The notes beneath the pieces are model-generated. The model was not told where the DNA came from, did no database searches, and was given only the letters and a program-made list of their open reading frames with translations. Both the position numbers and the translations under genes were made by a program. From assembly GCA_902795255.1 (NCBI GenBank), contig CADBKS010000057.1, forward strand, positions 1 through 20,415: a DNA stretch of 20,415 nt, in the 5' to 3' direction. The first letter of the stretch is position 1. Each line of letters opens with the position of its first letter. This document shows positions 14,883-20,415 of the stretch, in pieces. Source of the DNA: an uncultured Chloroflexota bacterium. Lineage in GTDB: Bacteria; Chloroflexota; Anaerolineae; Anaerolineales; Anaerolineaceae.

Positions 14883-16647
14883 TTACCAGTTCTCCCCACG
14901 GGATCTGAAGTTCGACCCGGGTCGTTTCACCGCTGGAAAGGTGCAGCTCGGCTGCCGGCTGCCAGAGCAGCAGGCAGCCCTGCACATACGGCAGGCCCAC
15001 GGTCGTCTTTGTATTCATGAAAGCATCCTTCCCCTCACGGGAAAGCTTTTCCCGGACGGCTTCCGCGTCGAAGCCGATGCCGTTGTCTTCCACCAGGATC
15101 ATCAGCCGCTCCTCTTCCCGGCGGACGGAAATGCGGCAGAAGCAGGGGTGTTCACAGGGTTCGATGCCGTGTATGACCGCGTTTTCAACCAGCGGCTGCA
15201 GGATCAGGCGCGGGATCCGGATCTGCCGGTATTCCTCCGGGCAGTCGATCTCATAGCTCAGCCGCTCTGCAAAGCGCAGCTTCTGCAGCTTCAGGTAATC
15301 CTCCAGAAATCCGCATTCCTTCCCGATCGTCGAATAATGTTCCTTGTTCAGCACATAGCGCAGCAGGTGCGCCAGGCTGTAGAACCCGTCATTGAGCTTG
15401 CGGGTCTCCCCGATCTGGTTCAGGGCGATGAAGCAGTAGATCGTGTTGATGAGAAAATGCGGCTGGATGTGCGACTGCAGCGCGGAAAGCTGCAGCGATT
15501 TCTGCTGGATCGTCAGCATGTATTCGTTTTTGATCTTTTCATCCAGCTTGATGATCACGTCATTCAGCGAGGTGCCGATGCGGTTGAACTCCTCGACCTC
15601 TACTTCCGGACAGCGTACCTGCAGGTTGCCGTCCTCCAGCTGGCGGAAGGTCTGCTGCAGGGTAGCGGTGGAGTTGACGATCCAGCGGTTCAGTGAATAG
15701 AAAAGCAGCAGCGCGATGATGATGCACACCGTGTAGATCCCGACCGCGCTCCAGATCAGGGAGCGGATATGGCGGCTGATCTCATCCAGGGAATAAACGA
15801 CGCGGACGTTGAGTGCCTGCTCCGGGTCGTGGGAGGAAAGGCTGTTCCACAGGCTCCCGTCATAGCGGAACTGTTTCCCCGAAAGGATGTTTTTGAAGGC
15901 CTCCCCGGTCAGCGGACGGCCGGAATAGATCAGCTCCTGCTTCTCATTGGTGATGACGGCGAAGGAATCATACAGCAGGCCGATGTTTTTGAGCCGGGAT
16001 TCAAAATTCGAGGACTGCAGGTTCAGGATCATCAGGTTGACCTGATCCGGCTGCCGCAGGTTGCGGATCTTCCGGGTCACGTAATAGTTGGAAACATCCA
16101 GCAGCGCTTCCGGGTCATCGGAAGCTGCCCGGGAGGGGGTGAAAGCCGTTTTCCCGTTGCGTTCCAGCGCGTGGTCATACCAGGGCTGTTCCTCGAGGAC
16201 CATGTTGTTCCGGAAATAGCGGTATTCATTGTAAAACAGCGGGAAAAACAGCAGCTGGCCGTCGGAATAGATGACCAGGTCGCGGATGTCGGAGTGGGAA
16301 AGGGTCGTCAGGTTGATCAGATCCTGCATCTCCGCCTGGAAGTCGCTCAGTTTTGTCAGATAGTCCGGATCGGCCGGGTCGATCTTCTTCCGGGAGGAGA
16401 AATAGCTGTGATAATACGGCGCGGAAGAGATGGTATCGATCTCATCGCAGTAGCTTTCGACATAGGCTTTGATCAGGTTCTCGGAGATCACTGTCTGGGC
16501 TTCTGCTGCAGAACGGTAATTCTGTTCAAAACGCATGCACAGCAGCACCGTGATCATGACGGTGGGGAAGAATGTGCTGACGACAAAGCAGACCAGAAGC
16601 CTGCGCAGGATCGTATTGCCGGAAAACGAATCGCGATTGAATTTCAT
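14863..16647 (-). CDS. Membrane sensor histidine kinase (YesM-like)
   Basis: Senses an outside signal and phosphorylates the regulator encoded downstream. Of 594 residues, about 14-38 form the first membrane span, a long extracellular sensor follows, and the second span is near LIWSAVGIYTVCIIIALLLF (about 292-312). A HAMP-type linker leads to the kinase core. The phosphoacceptor is H397 in QSHIQPHFLINT; most family members have N-P-H-F here, this one Q-P-H-F. The ATPase domain has N489 in LVENAVIHG and D521 in EDNGIGFD. The later glycine box reads TTVGLPYVQGC, looser than the usual G-x-G-L-x-N. GAGGG sits 4 bases before the ATG. The stop lies within the regulator gene, a typical coupled pair. 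Confidence 0.92.
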   Translation of the reverse strand: MKFNRDSFSGNTILRRLLVCFVVSTFFPTVMITVLLCMRFEQNYRSAAEAQTVISENLIKAYVESYCDEIDTISSAPYYHSYFSSRKKIDPADPDYLTKLSDFQAEMQDLINLTTLSHSDIRDLVIYSDGQLLFFPLFYNEYRYFRNNMVLEEQPWYDHALERNGKTAFTPSRAASDDPEALLDVSNYYVTRKIRNLRQPDQVNLMILNLQSSNFESRLKNIGLLYDSFAVITNEKQELIYSGRPLTGEAFKNILSGKQFRYDGSLWNSLSSHDPEQALNVRVVYSLDEISRHIRSLIWSAVGIYTVCIIIALLLFYSLNRWIVNSTATLQQTFRQLEDGNLQVRCPEVEVEEFNRIGTSLNDVIIKLDEKIKNEYMLTIQQKSLQLSALQSHIQPHFLINTIYCFIALNQIGETRKLNDGFYSLAHLLRYVLNKEHYSTIGKECGFLEDYLKLQKLRFAERLSYEIDCPEEYRQIRIPRLILQPLVENAVIHGIEPCEHPCFCRISVRREEERLMILVEDNGIGFDAEAVREKLSREGKDAFMNTKTTVGLPYVQGCLLLWQPAAELHLSSGETTRVELQIPWGELVNEPADH

Positions 16648-16692
16648 CAGACCCTCGATCCGTCAGGCGGAAGGGATCCGTCTGACCCTATA

Positions 16693-16698
16693 ATTATA
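16693..16698 (-). promoter_or_regulatory. Candidate -10 box of the kinase-regulator operon
   Basis: The minus strand reads CTTATAATTATAGG about 45 bases before the kinase ATG and after the upstream gene's stop. The -35 position is a poor match, as is common for genes that need an activator. Weak support only. Confidence 0.4.
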
Positions 16699-16730
16699 AG
16701 TCTTTCCGGCTGCTTTCGGCCTGTGGATTT

Positions 16731-17609
16731 TTATCCGTTCCGGCATTTCCCGCAATTGCTGCAGCCGTTGCAGATCATTTTCATCCCGCAGCTTTGGCAG
16801 CGCTCCCTGAAAACGGGCGTATACAGGTCATTCTCCGGGATTGGGAACCCCAGCGGGTCCCGCAGGTCAAAGGTCAGTGGCTTTCCCTGATAGCTCAGCC
16901 CGGAGCGGAAAGCCTGTTGGCTCTGGACCCCGTTTTCCTCCAGCCGGTAAAGCCTGCCGTCTTTGATAAAGCGGCGCCCCGTCCCGCAGAAAACGAAGGT
17001 CACGTCAAAGGCCGCGCATTCATCGCGCAGTGCTTTCACCCATTCGTACCGGCACGGTCTTGCCCCGCCGTAATTCTCTCCGTCGCACAGCACCTGTTCG
17101 ATCTGGCCGGCGGGCAGGTATTCGCGGATGCTCACGGCCCCGATGAAGGGGGCGCACATGATCCCCTTGTGCCGGAACGGCAGCTCCAGCAGGATCGGGA
17201 TGCGTTCGTCCGCCCGGCGCTGGTTCTCGCAGGTGACGTTGAACATCACGTTCTCCCAGCCGTCTCCCCAGTCCGCCGGCAGATGGGCCGCGGCGCGTTC
17301 GGGACGCTTGGTGAGCAGGAAGAACTTCACGTCCGGCCGCATCCGGATGATGTCCCAGGCTTCCTCCCGCCACGGGTCGGCCTCTTCCAGAAAGAAGTCG
17401 GAGGTCATGCAGACCCGCAGCATCTCGCCCGGACGGACCTTCCAGCGGCCGTTCCGGTCTTTTGAAAGCGGATAATTGAAGCCCGCCTTCGTCCGTGTGA
17501 TCTCGCCGCCGTCCCGCCCGCGCAGGTCGTCCAGATAGTACATATAACAGTTCTGACAGCCCTCGCTGCATTTCCTGCACCCGTGCCATGGATTCCAGAT
17601 GTCGTGCAT
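16731..17609 (-). CDS. DUF5131-like protein with radical-SAM-type cysteines
   Basis: The 292-residue protein opens with WNPWHGCRKCSEGCQNCYM, the hallmark of the DUF5131 (phage Gp37/Gp68) family. The spacing is C11-x2-C14-x3-C18-x2-C21, so C14, C18 and C21 match the CxxxCxxC cluster motif of radical SAM enzymes. Later parts FFLLTKRPERA and VTCENQRRADERIP are also family-typical. The last 22 residues hold six more cysteines (271, 274, 280, 283, 286, 289), enough for a second iron-sulphur or zinc site. No function is established for the family as far as I know. The ribosome site is weak (AAGGA about 16 bases upstream), but the start matches the conserved N-terminus. It stands alone between element copy E and the kinase gene. 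Confidence 0.82.
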   Translation of the reverse strand: MHDIWNPWHGCRKCSEGCQNCYMYYLDDLRGRDGGEITRTKAGFNYPLSKDRNGRWKVRPGEMLRVCMTSDFFLEEADPWREEAWDIIRMRPDVKFFLLTKRPERAAAHLPADWGDGWENVMFNVTCENQRRADERIPILLELPFRHKGIMCAPFIGAVSIREYLPAGQIEQVLCDGENYGGARPCRYEWVKALRDECAAFDVTFVFCGTGRRFIKDGRLYRLEENGVQSQQAFRSGLSYQGKPLTFDLRDPLGFPIPENDLYTPVFRERCQSCGMKMICNGCSNCGKCRNG

Positions 17610-17655
17610 AAAACAGCCTGCTTTTTCCTTCCGTAATTCGTCACTTTGATATGCT

Positions 17656-17792
17656 CATGGCAATCGAAAGTCTGTGCTTCGCATAAGGCGCGGCACGGGT
17701 GTTCGTGTGTTTGCATGAGCCGTTGGCCGCGCCGTGTTTGTTTAGCCGGGGGCACGGGCCGGCTAAAGCCGCCCGCTGCCCCCGGCACCCCG
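17656..17792 (-). repeat. Two-hairpin intergenic element, copy E
   Basis: Inverted relative to copies A-D. Hairpin 1 is at 17745-17786 (42 nt) and hairpin 2 at 17687-17733 (47 nt). Read on the minus strand, the loop core is CATGCAAACACACGAACACC and the tail is the GCGAAGCACAGACTTTCGATTGCC type. It runs in the same direction as both flanking genes. Confidence 0.86.
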
Positions 17793-18014
17793 GATTATTT
17801 GTCCTTGCCGAGGCGCCGGGGCCGGTCGTTCAAAAAGTGTCAGAGAGGACCACTCCCCGGAGGCTTGTTCGGAGACAATAGGGTCCGATTTGGATTTTAT
17901 ATGCCTGACTGCGGAGAAGAGCTTCTTTCCCGGTGAATATGTCAGGGCCGACAGATGTACAGGTTTTTTCAGACTTGTCCGTAAAAAATGGCAGAGTCTC
18001 TTTGCTTTGCTTCC

Positions 18015-18049
18015 GGCAATCGAAAGACTGTGCTTCGCGTGATGCGGCC
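18015..18049 (-). repeat. Two-hairpin intergenic element, truncated copy F
   Basis: GGCAATCGAAAGACTGTGCTTCGC repeats the tail of copy E (17660-17682) with one change, but the hairpins are absent. It ends 4 bases from the helicase stop codon. It may be a deletion remnant, or the border of a lost copy. Confidence 0.65.
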
Positions 18050-18052
18050 TGC

Positions 18053-20287
18053 TTACTGCTCTTTGCTCCAGCTCAGGACGCGGCGCTTCATTTCGGCGGT
18101 GTCCAGGACGCCCAGGGCGAAGCCCTTGCGGACCAGCTCTTCGGGGACGAATTCGTCGTATTTTTCGAAGACCGGCACTTCCTTCGGGTAGACCAGTTCC
18201 AGCGGGTCAAAGTCCTTTGCTGCCTCTTCCGCGGTGATCTCGTAGAATTCCGCCTCGCTGACCTTCATGGTGAACTGCAGGTAATAGGGACGGGAAGGCG
18301 CCAGCCCCTTCAGGCCCAGACGCTCGGCACAGCGGATCTTGAGAAAGCGTTCCAGCGCCAGAAAGGCATAGCTGCCCAGCCACGGGAAGAGCGCCCACAT
18401 ATTGCCGCCGAGGTGGATCAGCGGGCGGTCCGCGATGCCGGACAGGCGGAAGCTGTCTCGGGCTTCTTTCAGGCGGCAGACGGCGTGGCGCATCAGGTAG
18501 GGATAGCTTTTCTCCTCACCCAGCACGCCCTTCATCCGTTCGAGGATCCGGGTGTGGATGTCGCCGGCCACGTCGCCGAAGTAGGCGGGGATGTTCCCCT
18601 TGACCATCGTGCACCAGACCACGCGTTTTTTGTGGTCGACTTCTTCCACCACCCAGACCCGGCCGGCGATGGCGATCTTTTCCCCTGTCGGCGGCGGTTT
18701 CACGATGGTGCCGATCTCTTCAGACCCGGCCCGTACGGCGTATTCGATATTTTCCTGGAACACCGCGTAGAACTTGTAATTGCTTACGATCCGCTCTCCC
18801 GCCAGTCCGACGATCAGCCCGCCGTTTTCCGTGCGGCTGATGTGATCGATCTCCAGCAGGTGCTTCAGCAGCACGCGGAAATCGTCCTGCGTGATGCGGT
18901 GGAAGCTCGACAGCGGCAGGACCCGCGACGCCAGTTCCCCTGCGGTCATCTCCCCGCAGGAAGCCAGCGTGCTCATCGTCTGATGGTAAAGCAGGCTGAA
19001 TGGCAGCCGCTCGGTGCGGGGCGGTTCGACGAAACGTTCCTCGATGTAAAGCTGCACGAGCGCGATCCCCTGGATCAGGTACCACGGGATGCGTTCCGGG
19101 AGCATGGCCCGCGGTTCGGGGTGCTCTTCCCGCATCACGAACCACATCTCCGAAGGGTCGCCCCGGCGTCCGGTCCGGCCCATGCGCTGCAGGAAGCCCG
19201 AGACCGTGAACGGAGCGTCGATCTGAAAGGCGCGCTCCAGGCGGCCGATGTCGATCCCCAGCTCCAGTGTGGCGGTCGCGCAGACGGACATGAGGGAGTC
19301 GTCATCCTTCATATCCTCTTCGGCGCTTTCGCGGTAGGAAGCCGAAAGGTTGCCGTGATGGATCAGGAAACGCTCCGGCTCATGGTTGACCTCGCAGTAC
19401 TGCCGCAGGTTCTGGCAGACCGCTTCGCACTCCTCGCGGGAGTTGGTGAAAACGAGGCACTTTTTGCCCCGAGTATGCTCAAAGATATAGCCCATCCCGG
19501 GATCGGCCGCTTTCGGGGCGGTATCCGTCGGGGCTTCGGCGGCCGGGAGGTCCGGCAGTTCGGCGCTGTTCTCATCCGCCTGCGGCGGTGTATTGAAGAA
19601 ATGCTCCATGGAAAGGCGCCAGACTTCCCGCCCGCCGTCGAAACGGGGGATGGAGGTCTTCCGCCCGCTGCCCGCGGCCAGAAAACGTCCGGCGGCTTCC
19701 GGATCGCCGATGGTGGCGGAAAGCCCGACCCGCCGGGGATCGCAGCCCGCCTGTTTGCAGAGCCGCTCGATCAGGCAGAAGGTCTGCATCCCGCGGTCGC
19801 CGCGCAGCAGGGAGTGAATCTCGTCGATGACGATAAAGCGCAGGTCCCCGAAAAGGGAGGGAATCTCCATGTGCTTGTTGATCATCAGGGACTCCAGCGA
19901 TTCCGGGGTGATCTGCAGGATCCCGGAGGGCTTGCGCATCAGTTTCCGCTTCTGGGTCTGCGGCACATCCCCATGCCAGCGGGAAACGGCGATGCCGGCC
20001 TCTTCGCAGAGCTCGTTCAGGCGGCCGAACTGGTCGTTGATGAGCGCTTTCAGCGGGGCGATGTAAAGCACGCCCACGGTTCGGGAGGGATCCTCGTCCA
20101 GCAGGGTCAGGATCGGGAAAAACGCGGCTTCGGTTTTCCCGGAAGCGGTGGAAGCGGAGAGCAGCACGTTGTCTTCCGTGTTGAAGATCGCCTCACCCGC
20201 GGCGTTTTGTACCGCGCGCAGCGTCTGCCAGCCGGAGCGGTAGATGTAGTCCTGTATAAACGGGGCGTAGCGTTCGTAGACGTTCAT
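18053..20287 (-). CDS. Lhr-type superfamily 2 DEAD/H-box helicase
   Basis: An ATP-driven nucleic acid helicase of 744 residues. Visible motifs: Q27 in the N-terminal GW-TLRAVQ stretch, Walker A ASTASGKT with K51, PLKALINDQ (Ia), ITPESLESL, DEIH (155-158), LSATIG, KCLVFTNSREECE (IV), ATLELGIDIGRLERAFQ (V) and QRMGRTGRRGD (VI, about 366-376). The C-terminal half is a winged-helix and Lhr-like region including RVWVVEEVDHKKRVVWC. It is half the length of the long Lhr proteins and closer in size to the short Lhr-like helicases found in BREX-type and related defence loci. The ATG overlaps the stop of the upstream gene by 4 bp, so the two proteins are coupled. The exact pathway is not shown here. 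Confidence 0.9.
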   Translation of the reverse strand: MNVYERYAPFIQDYIYRSGWQTLRAVQNAAGEAIFNTEDNVLLSASTASGKTEAAFFPILTLLDEDPSRTVGVLYIAPLKALINDQFGRLNELCEEAGIAVSRWHGDVPQTQKRKLMRKPSGILQITPESLESLMINKHMEIPSLFGDLRFIVIDEIHSLLRGDRGMQTFCLIERLCKQAGCDPRRVGLSATIGDPEAAGRFLAAGSGRKTSIPRFDGGREVWRLSMEHFFNTPPQADENSAELPDLPAAEAPTDTAPKAADPGMGYIFEHTRGKKCLVFTNSREECEAVCQNLRQYCEVNHEPERFLIHHGNLSASYRESAEEDMKDDDSLMSVCATATLELGIDIGRLERAFQIDAPFTVSGFLQRMGRTGRRGDPSEMWFVMREEHPEPRAMLPERIPWYLIQGIALVQLYIEERFVEPPRTERLPFSLLYHQTMSTLASCGEMTAGELASRVLPLSSFHRITQDDFRVLLKHLLEIDHISRTENGGLIVGLAGERIVSNYKFYAVFQENIEYAVRAGSEEIGTIVKPPPTGEKIAIAGRVWVVEEVDHKKRVVWCTMVKGNIPAYFGDVAGDIHTRILERMKGVLGEEKSYPYLMRHAVCRLKEARDSFRLSGIADRPLIHLGGNMWALFPWLGSYAFLALERFLKIRCAERLGLKGLAPSRPYYLQFTMKVSEAEFYEITAEEAAKDFDPLELVYPKEVPVFEKYDEFVPEELVRKGFALGVLDTAEMKRRVLSWSKEQ

Positions 20288-20415
20288 ATGGTAAATTCCG
20301 CGTAATTGCTGTCGGTCTCATCCGAAACGGCTTCGGACCTGGTGAAGGTAAATTCATCCGAGTCCAGCAGCTGCGTGAGCGTGAGGCCCGGGTTCTGGTA
20401 CATCAGGTCCAGCAG
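20284..20415 (-). CDS. C-terminal end of an unidentified gene coupled to the helicase (partial)
   Basis: The minus frame is open from the right edge to a TGA that overlaps the helicase ATG (ATGA), giving 43 residues: it begins LLDLMYQNPGLTL and ends DSNYAEFTI. The acidic tail and the L-L-x-x-x-Y-Q-N-P motif are reminiscent of the end of DUF2791/BrxD-type P-loop ATPases, which often neighbour Lhr-like helicases. This is memory of a family pattern from a short fragment, so identity is tentative; that it is a real coding end is well supported by the coupling. Confidence 0.6.
   Translation of the reverse strand: MLDLMYQNPGLTLTQLLDSDEFTFTRSEAVSDETDSNYAEFTI

Larger units (their letters stand above)
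17610..18052. other. Intergenic region with element copies, no gene
   Basis: Between the helicase stop and the DUF5131-like start lie a full two-hairpin element (copy E), about 220 bases in which I see nothing recognisable (17793-18014), and a truncated copy (F) just past the helicase stop. No clear terminator for the helicase is visible, and no convincing promoter for the DUF5131-like gene. Confidence 0.6.

Noticed and set aside
13941..16890. Long plus-strand open frames opposite the regulator, kinase and DUF5131-like genes
   Set aside because: They have no motifs, while the minus frames show complete two-component and cysteine signatures with overlaps and ribosome sites.
17933..20305. A 790-residue plus-strand open frame over the helicase, longer than the helicase itself
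   Set aside because: It has no recognisable motif and mirrors codon bias of the opposite strand, while the helicase frame carries every SF2 motif in order and is coupled to an upstream gene.

Overview
The window reads as a piece of a moderately GC-rich genome from the Bacillota, most likely an anaerobic gut- or rumen-type member of the Clostridia. The signs are strong AGGAGG-type ribosome binding sites, a YesM/YesN-type two-component pair, a CUT1 family ABC importer, an M29 aminopeptidase and TTG start usage. This placement is an inference from gene families and style, not from a marker gene.

Layout, left to right. (1) 1-3419, minus: the start of a very large signalling protein that runs off the left edge (at least 1139 residues): receiver, degenerate GGDEF, intact EAL, then at least four tandem PAS-like repeats. 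(2) 3420-4127: intergenic, with a 17-bp tandem repeat and two copies of an intergenic two-hairpin element (copies A and B). (3) 4128-5351, minus: M29 aminopeptidase with all five metal ligands. (4) 5608-7603, plus: a membrane-anchored alpha/beta hydrolase broken by a frameshift just before its nucleophile elbow, closed by a strong terminator. (5) 7778-12404, plus: an Ugp/Msm-like ABC importer in the order ATPase, permease, permease, binding protein. Between the second permease and the binding protein lies a tandem 236-bp duplication carrying element copies C and D, followed by a perfect 23-bp palindrome. (6) 12556-13158, plus: HD-domain phosphohydrolase. (7) 13244-13491: a nested inverted-repeat element that overlaps the end of the next gene. 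(8) 16647-13473, minus: sensor histidine kinase and AraC-type response regulator, overlapping by 20 bp. (9) 17609-16731, minus: DUF5131-like protein with radical-SAM-style cysteines and a Cys-rich tail. (10) 17610-18052: element copy E and a truncated copy F. (11) 20415-18053, minus: the last 43 codons of an unidentified gene that overlaps an Lhr-type DEAD/H helicase by 4 bp.

How the parts may work together. The ABC genes form one importer for a carbohydrate or phosphorylated polyol; the binding protein resembles UgpB. YesM/YesN-type pairs often control such importers, so the nearby pair is a plausible regulator, but no binding site proves this. The helicase and its overlapping upstream partner look like the edge of a DNA-processing or defence operon lying mostly outside the window.

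The strongest unexplained signal is the intergenic two-hairpin element. Five full copies and one truncated copy occur in 20 kb, always between genes. The first hairpin is exactly 42 nt in all five full copies, and the second is exactly 47 nt in the four undisturbed ones.
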